NCBI RefSeq assembly: GCF_000013345.1
Contig: NC_007777.1
Span: forward strand, 496,001 to 560,000
Length of the DNA stretch: 64,000 nt
Reading direction: 5' to 3'
Source: Frankia casuarinae
Lineage (GTDB): Bacteria; Actinomycetota; Actinomycetes; Frankiales; Frankiaceae
The notes below the pieces were generated by a model. That model had not been told where the DNA came from. It did not search any database and saw only the letters and a list, made by a program, of their open reading frames with translations. Every line of letters begins with the position of its first letter. Position 1 is the stretch's first letter. A program made the translations under genes and the position numbers. Positions 18,576-25,593 of this stretch are shown piece after piece.

Positions 18576-19579
18576 GCCGCCAGGAGCGCTCCGAACAGGG
18601 AGGACAGGCCGCCCAGCAACGCTGGGCGGACGGGCGCGGGCGGATGTCCCGGACGGGCAAGGGTCTGGGCGTGCTCGGCGACCGCCCGCGGAAATCCAGG
18701 CAGGCCGGCCGCGAACCCGCCGCCGACCACCGCCATCGCGGGATGCAGCAGTTCGGTCAGCCCGATGACGGCCGTGGCGATCGCCGCGGCACTCTCGCCC
18801 ACCGTCCGCACCGCCCAGGCGTCGGCCGCGAGCCAGGCTGCGCGCAGTTCGGCGAAGGTCACCTCCGCACCACGCCGCTGGGTGGCCCGGCGCAGGGTGG
18901 CCGGCCCGGACGCGGTTGCCTGCACACATCCGCGGCGGCCGCAGTCGCAGCTGGGCCCGTCGGACGAGATGATCAGATGTCCGATCTCGCTGGAGCCGCG
19001 ACCGGGCCCCGGGCAGGACCGGCCGCCGAGCACGATCCCGCCGCCGACGCCCGTCCCGACTCCCAGGTAGACCACGTTCTCACAGCCGGCCGCGTCCGCC
19101 TCTGCGAGCGCGGCCAGATCGCCGTCGTCGCCGCAGACCACGGTGCTGCCCGGCAGCAGATCCCGCAGCGCGGCGCCGAGGTCGAGCCCGGTCCAGGCCG
19201 GCCGGCCCGGCCATGTTGTGACCCGGCCGGCGGCGTCGATGGTCGCGGGCATCGCCACGCCGACGGCGTCAACCCGACCGCCCCATCGGGCAGTCAGCGC
19301 GGCAACGTGTGCGGCGAGATCGTCGATGTCCTGGGTGGCGGTCGCCGACGGCGACCACTGGAAGGTTGTCTCCACCGGCCTGACGGGACCCTCCGGTCCG
19401 CTCGGCCTGCTCGGGCCGATCTGCTCGTCGCCTCCCATCGGGTTCGTCCCGGCCTGTGCGGCCCCGGCCTGTGCTGTCCTGGCCTGTGCTGTCCTGGCCT
19501 GTGCGGCCTCGATGCGCAGCGCGACCTTGGTGCCGCCCACGTCGATACCCAGACAGCCGGTTGGGGATGGTGCACGCAT
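18542..19579 (-). CDS. rifN: ROK-family sugar kinase (RifN-like, kanosamine kinase)
   Basis: Predicted to phosphorylate kanosamine to the 6-phosphate, the entry step of the aminoshikimate branch. The 345-residue product has the ATP site CLGIDVGGTKVALRI, the catalytic Asp region in VVCGDDGDLAALAEA, the glycine-rich GVGTGVGGGIVLGG and the ROK zinc motif CDCGRRGC. Odd: residues about 24-43 are a low-complexity insertion encoded by a 15-bp tandem repeat in four copies (19451-19510), placed right after the first strand pair. Convergent overlap of 34 bp with the phosphatase gene. Other sugar specificities are possible, but the neighbours point to kanosamine. Confidence 0.85.
   Translation of the reverse strand: MRAPSPTGCLGIDVGGTKVALRIEAAQARTAQARTAQAGAAQAGTNPMGGDEQIGPSRPSGPEGPVRPVETTFQWSPSATATQDIDDLAAHVAALTARWGGRVDAVGVAMPATIDAAGRVTTWPGRPAWTGLDLGAALRDLLPGSTVVCGDDGDLAALAEADAAGCENVVYLGVGTGVGGGIVLGGRSCPGPGRGSSEIGHLIISSDGPSCDCGRRGCVQATASGPATLRRATQRRGAEVTFAELRAAWLAADAWAVRTVGESAAAIATAVIGLTELLHPAMAVVGGGFAAGLPGFPRAVAEHAQTLARPGHPPAPVRPALLGGLSSLFGALLAAQSPARIGRLA
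19451..19510. repeat. 15-bp tandem repeat, four copies, inside rifN-like gene
   Basis: Units ggcctgtgcggcccc, ggcctgtgctgtcct (twice) and ggcctgtgcggcctc are arranged head to tail. The length is a multiple of 3, so the frame is kept and the repeat encodes an Ala/Thr/Gln/Arg-rich stretch in the kinase. Confidence 0.9.
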
Positions 19580-19595
19580 GAGCCCTCGCAGGTCG

Positions 19596-20417
19596 TCAGG
19601 CGGGTGCCGCCGGGACGAGATCGAAGAACGAGCGGTAGAAGCCGATCTGGTGGGCGAGCATGTGGATGCCCGGATGGGTCGGCAGGCCGAGTGCGGCCGC
19701 GGCCCGCAGCAGGCGGGTGTCGGGCGGTTTCATGATGATGTCCGCCACGACGCAGCCCGCCGCGAGCCCATCCGGCGGGAAGGGGAGCGGATCGTTCGGA
19801 CGCAGGCCGAGCGGCGTGGCGTTCACCGCGAGATCGACATCGTGCAGCAGGGGTGTCGCGACGCCGACGGCGCGGTCCGGCCAATGCTCGTCGAGGCGGG
19901 CGAGCAGGCCGTCGCGCTTCTCCCGATCCGGATCGTAGATCGACAGCCGTGTGCTGCCGGCGTCGAGCAGCGCGGCCGCGATGGCGCTGCCGGCGCCGCC
20001 CGCGCCCAGTAGCGAGACCCGCGTTCCGGCCACCGGACGTCCGGCGGCCGTCAGTCCCCGGACGAATCCCGCTCCGTCGAAGTTGTCGGCCTGCCAGCGC
20101 CCGGACGGGCCGCGGCGCAGTGCGTTGGCGCTCCCGCTGATCGCGGCCGCCGGACTGCGTTCGTCGGCAAGGGCGCAGGCGGCGGCCTTGTGCGGAATCG
20201 TGATCAGGATGCCGTCCAGGTTCTCGATGCGCCGGAGTCCATCGAGCACGGCGGGGAAGTCCGCCTGCCGGGCGTGCACCGGTACGAGGACGGCGTCAAG
20301 CCCGAGTTCGTCGAACAGCGGATTGAGTAACGACGGCGCCTGTACCTGTTCGACGGGATCCCCGACGACGGCGAACAGACGGGTGGCGCCCGTGACAGCA
20401 TGCGCGGCCGGTGGCAC
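19596..20417 (-). CDS. rifI: Aminoquinate/shikimate dehydrogenase (RifI-like)
   Basis: NAD(P)-dependent dehydrogenase of the shikimate dehydrogenase family, found in AHBA clusters although not strictly needed for AHBA. The 273-residue product has the N-terminal substrate domain (LFAVVGDPVEQVQAPSLLNP; DGILITIPHKAAA, containing the catalytic Lys), a Rossmann motif RVSLLGAGGAGSAIAAALLD and NATPLGLRPNDPLPF. In housekeeping AroE the substrate loop reads S-S-P, here V-QAPS. GTG start at 20417, 5 bp after the end of the rifG-like gene, so the two form one transcript. Confidence 0.85.
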   Translation of the reverse strand: MPPAAHAVTGATRLFAVVGDPVEQVQAPSLLNPLFDELGLDAVLVPVHARQADFPAVLDGLRRIENLDGILITIPHKAAACALADERSPAAAISGSANALRRGPSGRWQADNFDGAGFVRGLTAAGRPVAGTRVSLLGAGGAGSAIAAALLDAGSTRLSIYDPDREKRDGLLARLDEHWPDRAVGVATPLLHDVDLAVNATPLGLRPNDPLPFPPDGLAAGCVVADIIMKPPDTRLLRAAAALGLPTHPGIHMLAHQIGFYRSFFDLVPAAPA

Positions 20418-20422
20418 GGGCG

Positions 20423-21502
20423 TCAGGCCAGCGGCCCGCGCGGCATGTCGCCGAGCGTCTTCATGACCAGGTCCTCCGGAATGTCGCCCACCAGCTGTGG
20501 GCCGTCCGCACCGTCGAGCACGAAGGTGAGGCCGGTGTTCGTCGACTTCTTGTCCAGACGCATCACGGCGACGAGTTCGGCGGCGTCCGCCTCGGTGGGC
20601 AGGGCCGTCGGCAGCCCGTAGCCGCGGACCACGTCCAGGTGCTCGCGGACCCGATCGTCCCCGATCCGGCCGAGCTCCCCGGCGAGACGGCCGGCGAACA
20701 CGGTGCCGATCGCCACCGCCTCACCGTGGCGCAGCACGAAGTCGGTGACGCGCTCCAGGGCATGCCCCAGGGTGTGGCCGTAGTTGAGGATGTGGCGCAG
20801 GCTTGAGTCCCGTTCGTCCCGAGCGACGACGGCGGCCTTGAGCGCCACGCTGGCGGTGATCTGCTCCGTCACCGGCAGACCGCGCAGGTCCCCGGTGCCG
20901 ATGAAGTGGGCCCGCGCGATCTCGCCGTAGCCGTTGATCCACTCCCGCCGGGGCAGGGTCCGCAGGTGGTCGGTGTCGCAGAGGACGGCGCTGGGTTGCC
21001 AGTAGGCACCGAGGAGGTTCTTGCCGGCGGGCAGGTTCACCGCCGTCTTCCCGCCGACGCTCGCGTCCACCTGGGCGAGCAGGGATGTCGGGAGGTGTAC
21101 CACCGCCACGCCGCGGTGGTACAATGCCGCGGCGAGCCCGACGACGTCCGTGGTGGTTCCCCCGCCGCAGGAGATGACGACGTCCGACCGGGTCAGCCCG
21201 AAAGCCGCGAACCGGCCGCAGAGCGCCTCGACGTTCGACAGGTTCTTGTCCGCCTCGCCGTCCCGTGCGGCCAGCCGCAGTACCGGCACGCCCGGGTCGG
21301 GAACCGCGTCCTGCGGCCGCGCCGAGACGATGACGGCCCGCCGGGCGCCGATCCGCGCGACGATGTCGGGCAGGATTCGGCGGACCCCGGGACCGATATC
21401 GATCGGATAGCTGCGTGAGCCGAGGTCCACCGAGACCCGTCGATGATCGGCGGTGATCTGCTCGATCGGACTCGTCCGCTGTGCTGTGAGCATGCCCGTC
21501 AC
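20423..21502 (-). CDS. rifG: Aminodehydroquinate synthase (RifG-like)
   Basis: Cyclises aminoDAHP to aminodehydroquinate. The 359-residue product follows the dehydroquinate synthase fold: GGGTTTDVVGLAAALYHRGV, LPTSLLAQVDASVGGKTAVN, GKNLLGAYWQPSAVLCD, the metal-site HILNYGHTLGHALE and the late LDKKSTNTGLTFVL. Instead of the housekeeping GMAEVVKYGLI it has GYGEIARAHFI, so the second residue of the E..K pair is Arg; this kind of change is associated with the amino-DHQ synthase branch. Start taken as GTG 21502, with GGAAGG 6 nt upstream; ATG 21493 is the alternative. First gene of the rifG-I-N transcript, divergent from a MarR regulator. Confidence 0.88.
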   Translation of the reverse strand: MTGMLTAQRTSPIEQITADHRRVSVDLGSRSYPIDIGPGVRRILPDIVARIGARRAVIVSARPQDAVPDPGVPVLRLAARDGEADKNLSNVEALCGRFAAFGLTRSDVVISCGGGTTTDVVGLAAALYHRGVAVVHLPTSLLAQVDASVGGKTAVNLPAGKNLLGAYWQPSAVLCDTDHLRTLPRREWINGYGEIARAHFIGTGDLRGLPVTEQITASVALKAAVVARDERDSSLRHILNYGHTLGHALERVTDFVLRHGEAVAIGTVFAGRLAGELGRIGDDRVREHLDVVRGYGLPTALPTEADAAELVAVMRLDKKSTNTGLTFVLDGADGPQLVGDIPEDLVMKTLGDMPRGPLA

Positions 21503-21760
21503 GGTGTGCCTTCCGGATCCGCGGTCGCGTGCTGGCGCCTGCCTGGTGCCTTGCGGTGGTTCTGCACGGGGCCGCCCCGGCAATTCTGCCGTGCCCGGCA
21601 GTCGCACCCTTCCGCCGGGTCGGGTGTGAGCCATCGCACTTCCTCCTTCCGTGCGTCTTCGTCGCTCCCGCGCGCCACCGACGCCCCGCGTGGGTCGGTG
21701 CCCCCGCGTGGATCCGCACCCCGCACGAATTGGTGCATGGTGCACGCAGAGTAGGGTCGT

Positions 21761-22216
21761 GTGGTGGGTTCAGACGACGGCGCGAGGCTCGCGACAGCGC
21801 TCGGACTTCTCCTGACCCGGCCGAACCGGACGCGTCTGTTCGGGGAGTTGCTCTCCTCGGCGGACGTCGGACTCGACGAGGCTGTCTACCCCGTGCTCAA
21901 CGGTCTGGCCCGTACGGGCCCGACCACGGCGCGCAAGCTGAGCATGGAGATCGGCATCGACCGTTCGGTGGTGAGCCGGCACAGTGATCGTCTCGAGGCG
22001 CTCGGGTTGCTGCGCCGTTCGGCCGATCCCGATGACGCCCGCGCGGTCCGCCTGACGCTCACCGACGAGGGCCGGGCCGCCATCGATCGCTCTCGGCGTC
22101 GGCTGGCCGACGTCTTCCAGCGCATGCTCGACGACTGGCCCGCCGAGGACGCGCGTGCCTTCGTCGCCGGCATGGAACGCTTTGTCGCGGAGCATCTTGC
22201 CGGTCGGGACCGGTGA
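21761..22216 (+). CDS. MarR-family transcriptional regulator
   Basis: The 151-residue product is a MarR winged-helix dimer: VYPVLNGLARTGPTTARKLS, recognition helix GIDRSVVSRHSDRLEALGLL, wing RSADPDDARAVRLTLTDEGR and C-terminal dimerisation helices. Start GTG 21761 (GTG 21764 also possible). It diverges from the rifG-like gene across 258 bp that includes two tandem GGTGCA units near 21732-21744, so it is the natural candidate regulator of the AHBA genes. The ligand is unknown. Its stop overlaps the start of a tiny membrane-protein ORF by 4 bp. Confidence 0.88.
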   Translation: MVGSDDGARLATALGLLLTRPNRTRLFGELLSSADVGLDEAVYPVLNGLARTGPTTARKLSMEIGIDRSVVSRHSDRLEALGLLRRSADPDDARAVRLTLTDEGRAAIDRSRRRLADVFQRMLDDWPAEDARAFVAGMERFVAEHLAGRDR

Positions 22217-22320
22217 CCAGGCCGAACCAGGGCAGCGGACGGGGGAAGATTGCAACCTTCGTCGCCATCGCGACGACGCTCATCGGTGTGATCATCGGGA
22301 TTGCCGTTCACGGCTCCTGA
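22213..22320 (+). CDS. Predicted 35-residue single-pass membrane protein
   Basis: GTG at 22213 overlaps the MarR stop (GTGA), suggesting translational coupling. The frame encodes a polar, basic N-terminus (VTRPNQGSGRGK) and one hydrophobic helix (IATFVAIATTLIGVIIGIAV) ending HGS, with a stop at 22318-22320. The helix length and positive-inside charge are what a real small membrane protein shows. Not a family I recognise, and no experimental support can be given. A chance ORF is the alternative. Confidence 0.5.
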   Translation: MTRPNQGSGRGKIATFVAIATTLIGVIIGIAVHGS

Positions 22321-22358
22321 CGGCTTGGCCTTTTCTGGTTCGAGGAACGGGTGACGGG

Positions 22359-22394
22359 TGTTGTCAACGGATGTTGTCAACGAGTGTTGTTAAT
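22359..22394. promoter_or_regulatory. 13-bp tandem GTTGTCAAC repeats, possible operator
   Basis: Two exact copies of TGTTGTCAACG, 13 bp apart (22359-22369, 22372-22382), and a third degenerate copy (TGTTGTTAAT, 22385-22394). GTTGTCAAC is itself a near-perfect inverted repeat (GTTG-T-CAAC), typical of dimeric regulators such as MarR, whose gene ends 140 bp upstream. No gene start lies close downstream on the plus strand, so function is uncertain. Confidence 0.4.
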
Positions 22395-22518
22395 GCTTCA
22401 TCTCTCGACGCCGGCGGTTTGGAGGTTCTCGCCTTTACGCTGGCTGCTAGTGACGGGGGAGATGCGCACGGCAACATAGCGGCGCCCGCGGAACATCGGA
22501 AGGCCCGTACCTGCAGGG

Positions 22519-22553
22519 AGGCCGCCCGGCTCGGGGGGTGCCGGGCGGCCTCG
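22519..22553. terminator. Strong bidirectional terminator hairpin
   Basis: GAGGCCGCCCGGC (22519-22531) and GCCGGGCGGCCTC (22541-22553) form a 13-bp perfect stem with a 9-nt loop, in the gap between the plus-strand MarR unit and the minus-strand VOC gene. That position fits a terminator serving both converging transcripts. Confidence 0.75.
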
Positions 22554-22618
22554 ATTGATGATGACATTTGGATGGCCGCCAGGACAAGCCCGCGAGGACG
22601 GCAGGTTTCGGACAGTGA

Positions 22619-23191
22619 TCACCAACCGTTCTGTCCGGCACCCCCGGGGATGAGTTCGATCAGTAGTCCGGAACCCGCGTCGAGATAGGCCCGTCGCGGG
22701 TTCCGAGCGTCCGGCCGGAGTTGCTCGACCAGGCATCCCGCGGCGACCGCCCGGTGCAGGCACGCCGGCAGGTCGTCGACCTCGTAGCCGATGGAGAACA
22801 ACCCCTCGCCACGTTGGTCGAGAATTTCCCGCCCTGTCCACGGCCGCTCGCCGGGTTCCACCAGCTCGACCAGGCTGCTGCCGAAGCGGCCGAACGCGAT
22901 CCGGACGTCCTCGATCATGATCGGTCGATCGCGCCAGACGGCGGGGCCGGAGACGACCCGCGACTCCCACGCATCGACCCCGAGGGAGACGGCATACCGT
23001 TCCCGGGCAGCGTCGAGGTCCGCGACGAGGATGCCGAGATGGTGGAACGTCAGCTCGCCCAGCATCTCCTCGATGACCCTTGCCGCCAGCAGGGCGCAGG
23101 CCGGTGAATGGGGCGTGGTGCGGACGGACGACGACGCCGGATCCGGCGTCGTCCGGATCCAGTCCTCCCGATTCTGGATGATTGTCTCCAT
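22619..23191 (-). CDS. VOC/glyoxalase-superfamily protein
   Basis: Vicinal-oxygen-chelate fold protein of unknown substrate. The 190-residue product has an N-terminal segment of about 45 residues, then a VOC domain starting LTFHHLGILVADLDAARERY, with WRDRPIMIEDVRIAFGRFG and a second half FSIGYEVDDLPACLHRAVAAG ending YLDAGSGLLIELIPG, closest in style to methylmalonyl-CoA epimerase and related enzymes. Metal-ligand candidates are His in HHLG and Glu in LIELIPG. ATG 23191 with GGAGGG upstream; GTG 23194 is equally possible. It follows the halogenase gene on the same strand after a 192-bp gap, so the two may share a transcript. Confidence 0.75.
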   Translation of the reverse strand: METIIQNREDWIRTTPDPASSSVRTTPHSPACALLAARVIEEMLGELTFHHLGILVADLDAARERYAVSLGVDAWESRVVSGPAVWRDRPIMIEDVRIAFGRFGSSLVELVEPGERPWTGREILDQRGEGLFSIGYEVDDLPACLHRAVAAGCLVEQLRPDARNPRRAYLDAGSGLLIELIPGGAGQNGW

Positions 23192-23383
23192 CACCGCGGC
23201 TCCCTCCATGCCCCTGGCCCAGGCAGAGGGCGAGGGCGCCGATCGTATCGCCGTCCTCCGTCCTCCGTCCTCCCTGCTCTCGCCGTTCTGCGGGCTGTTC
23301 TCGCCGTTCCGCGGGTGCCGTCGATCAGGACGATCCCGTCGCGGATGGAGGCGGGATGGCCCCGACCCTCAGCGGCCCGACCT

Positions 23384-25033
23384 TTAGAGGGTTGCCGGAG
23401 TGGGCACCCCACCCGTGCGGGTGAGCAGGTCGTCGAGGTCGTACTCGTACCAGCGGCGGAGCGGCTCGGGGGAACTCGTGCGCCCCCACTCGTACATGCG
23501 GCGCTGGGCTTCGAAGGAGCCGTCGTGCCAGCGGCGCAGCACATCGCCCAGCCGGAGCGGAGCGGGGAGGAAGTCGGCGCCGCCCAGCAGAGTGGCGAGC
23601 CGTTCGACGGCGGCGGCCGGGGCCAGCCGGCCGGCCTCGACCTCGTCCATCACGGCGCTGAGCGAGTCGAAGAAGGGCTGGAATTCCGGCAGATCGGGGC
23701 AGAAAGTGCCCAGATGTGGCGCGTCGAGCAGGCGGTCGAACAGCGCCGGATCGCCCTTTTCCAGATAGCCGAAGTAGGTTCCGACGATCCGGGAGATGCC
23801 CATGTTCCAGCCCAGGAACCACACCTTCGACCACGCCCGCCACAGGTCGAAGTCGCGGAACGAGACATAGGAGCCGTGTACGAGCTTGTCATTGACGTCC
23901 AGGATCGTCTGGTTGAGCGTGTCGATGTGGCCGAAGCGTTCCGCCGAGAAGTCGTCGTCGGCGAGGGCCTCTATCAGGGTTGGTGCGAGGGCGTAGATGA
24001 CCTGCATGGTGTTGGCCATGCCACGGGAGAACAGCGCGTCGATCGCCCCGGCTGCGTGGGACATCATCGCCCAGCGGTCACCGACCGTCCGCGAGCTGGA
24101 GTACTGGGTGCGACCGGTGGAGATCCAGTCCCAGGCGGGCCGGGCACCGGCGAACTGGCGCGCGATACTGGGGAACCGCTCAAGATAAGCGTTCCATTCC
24201 TGCTCGGCGGGTACCGAGGGATCCCTGGGGAAGCGTCGCGAGTCGAGGTTGAGCCCGACGCTGCACAGTGGGTTGGTGGCCCGCTGGTGATTGTCGAACG
24301 GGATCACCCACAGCCAGCCGCCGTCGAACAGATGGTGCAGGGTGCCTTGGTGCCACAGCGACGGCTGCCCGCTCGGGAGGGTCACCTCGTCGAAGGGGGT
24401 GACCCCCACCATGTGGGTGAACAGGGTGCGGGAGTTCGTCCGGAACCGGCAGGGATCCTCTCGCAGGGCGAACTGGTTCGCCAACACGGAGTTGCGTCCT
24501 GAGGCGTCGACGACGTAGCGAACGCGGATCCGTTCGCCGGCCCCTGTCGTCAGCGTCGCGGCGTCGTCGGCGAAGTCGACTTTTTCCACCATCGTGCGTT
24601 GCCGCGGTTCGGCTCCGTAACGGACGGCCGTATAGAAGAGGTAAGCATCGATGTCCTGGCGGTGCATGTGCATTTCCGGGCCGTTCGGAAACTCCGAAAC
24701 GCTGCACTGAGTGACCTCTTCGGGGTTCTGGAGCGCACCCTCGTGGTGGTAGACGAATCCGAAGTTGCGCTTCACTCCGCAGGCCGAGGTGACGTGGGAG
24801 CGGACGCCCTCGAAGCTGCTCACATGGCCGAGCTCGGGGACGTCGAACCGCTGGGCGAGCAACTTCAGCAGATAGGTCGTCTCACCGATGGTCGACTCCC
24901 CGAGCGCGAAACGTGGATGCGTGCCACTGTCAATCAGAACCACGCGGTGACCGTGTCGGGCGAGGATATTGGCCAGCGTCGAGCCGGCGATGCCGCTACC
25001 GAGGATGGCAACCGAATAGTCGTACCCGCTCAT
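23384..25033 (-). CDS. Flavin-dependent halogenase-family protein
   Basis: Predicted FADH2-dependent halogenase acting on an aromatic or carrier-bound substrate. The 549-residue product has the FAD-binding GxGxxG (VAILGSGIAGSTLANILA), the halogenase WxWxIP motif in GGWLWVIPFDN, a lysine-containing ACGVKRNFGFVYHHEG in the region of the catalytic Lys, and VVDASGRNSVLANQF. The long C-terminal region (about residues 330-549) is helical and resembles the CmlS/CndH-like branch. An FAD monooxygenase is the alternative. A good ribosome site (AAGGAG, 8 nt) precedes ATG 25033, and a 15-codon ORF ends overlapping the start. Its place beside AHBA genes suggests halogenation of an aminobenzoate-derived compound, an inference. 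Confidence 0.82.
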   Translation of the reverse strand: MSGYDYSVAILGSGIAGSTLANILARHGHRVVLIDSGTHPRFALGESTIGETTYLLKLLAQRFDVPELGHVSSFEGVRSHVTSACGVKRNFGFVYHHEGALQNPEEVTQCSVSEFPNGPEMHMHRQDIDAYLFYTAVRYGAEPRQRTMVEKVDFADDAATLTTGAGERIRVRYVVDASGRNSVLANQFALREDPCRFRTNSRTLFTHMVGVTPFDEVTLPSGQPSLWHQGTLHHLFDGGWLWVIPFDNHQRATNPLCSVGLNLDSRRFPRDPSVPAEQEWNAYLERFPSIARQFAGARPAWDWISTGRTQYSSSRTVGDRWAMMSHAAGAIDALFSRGMANTMQVIYALAPTLIEALADDDFSAERFGHIDTLNQTILDVNDKLVHGSYVSFRDFDLWRAWSKVWFLGWNMGISRIVGTYFGYLEKGDPALFDRLLDAPHLGTFCPDLPEFQPFFDSLSAVMDEVEAGRLAPAAAVERLATLLGGADFLPAPLRLGDVLRRWHDGSFEAQRRMYEWGRTSSPEPLRRWYEYDLDDLLTRTGGVPTPATL

Positions 25034-25077
25034 TGCGTGACTCCTTGGACGCCGCTATCCGAGGTGGCCGACTGCAT
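25030..25077 (-). CDS. 15-codon upstream ORF overlapping halogenase start
   Basis: ATG at 25077 preceded by AAGGAG at 8 nt spacing opens a 15-codon frame (MQSATSDSGVQGVTQ) whose TGA overlaps the halogenase ATG (ATGA). It contains no run of a rare or regulatory amino acid, so translational coupling is more likely than attenuation. Seen directly in the sequence; function is inference. Confidence 0.45.
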   Translation of the reverse strand: MQSATSDSGVQGVTQ

Positions 25078-25098
25078 CCGCCGCACTCCTTAAAGGAT

Positions 25099-25125
25099 CA
25101 CAATCAGCACAACCAGTACACAACG
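25099..25125. repeat. Short direct repeats upstream of the halogenase unit
   Basis: CACAATCAG (25099-25107) and CACAACCAG (25108-25116) stand head to tail, followed by a third related TACACAACG (25117-25125). A GTAC-8-GTAC palindrome spans the last copy. Located 25-50 bp upstream of the mini-ORF, so these may be a regulator site. The rest of 25126-25261 is AT-rich and shows no gene. Confidence 0.4.
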
Positions 25126-25261
25126 ACGTACTGAACCACCTCTACGGCCCCTGGTCCCAGTAAGCGGTATATCGATGCCGATGGGTAATCAAGATTCCTG
25201 AATCGGAAGTTTGAGTTATATGCCGGATTTGAAACATTTGCTCTATAATGCCCTGATGTCT

Positions 25262-25279
25262 GGGCCCGTCAGCGGGCCC
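25262..25279. terminator. GC-rich hairpin
   Basis: GGGCCCG (25262-25268), TCAG loop, CGGGCCC (25273-25279): a compact 7-bp perfect stem. It sits downstream of the minus-strand selA transcript and upstream of the halogenase unit, consistent with a terminator between them. No T-run. Confidence 0.5.
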
Positions 25280-25358
25280 GCCACGTGCGAAGAAGCGATG
25301 CGGGTCCCCGCCGTCGCCGAGCGAACCGTGAATCGCTTATTTCTCCGTCGTTTTAGCG

Positions 25359-25593
25359 TTAGGTGGAGGTCTGGATCGGCCGTCCACTGATCGTGAACGA
25401 GTCGAGCAGCGTGGACTCCCCGTTCCACCGGTACCGTTCATCCGGGGTCCCCGTGGGTGCGCCGGGCCAGACGAGCAGGTGGACGAGCCCGTAGCAGAGC
25501 AGGGTCAGCGCGGCGGCGACCGAACCCAGCCGTCTCACCGCGCCGGCGAACGCCGGCGAACGCCGGGGAGTCGTAGGGGCGGCCGAGGCTCAC
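25359..25593 (-). pseudogene. Small membrane protein frameshifted by a 10-bp duplication
   Basis: A GTG at 25593 overlaps the selA stop (GTGA) and opens VSLGRPYDSPAFAG. The frame then meets two exact copies of CGCCGGCGAA (25541-25550, 25551-25560). Removing one copy joins it to a second frame that continues AVRRLGSVAAALTLLCYG, LVHLLVW and ERYRWNGESTLLDSFTISG to a TAA at 25359-25361, giving a clean 74-residue protein with one hydrophobic helix. With both copies present the frame is shifted by 1. So either the gene is broken in this strain, or it switches by slipped-strand change, or translation begins downstream at an internal GTG. Protein family not recognised. Confidence 0.6.

Noticed and set aside
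16389-18929. 846-codon open frame on the minus strand across the rifL-M region
   Set aside because: It is antisense to well-supported AHBA genes and reads as low-complexity Arg/Gly/Pro sequence without any domain; long shadow ORFs are normal at this GC content.
25078-25590. tRNA-Sec near selA
   Set aside because: No cloverleaf with a UCA anticodon and long acceptor arm was found; the only structure is a short GC hairpin at 25262-25279.
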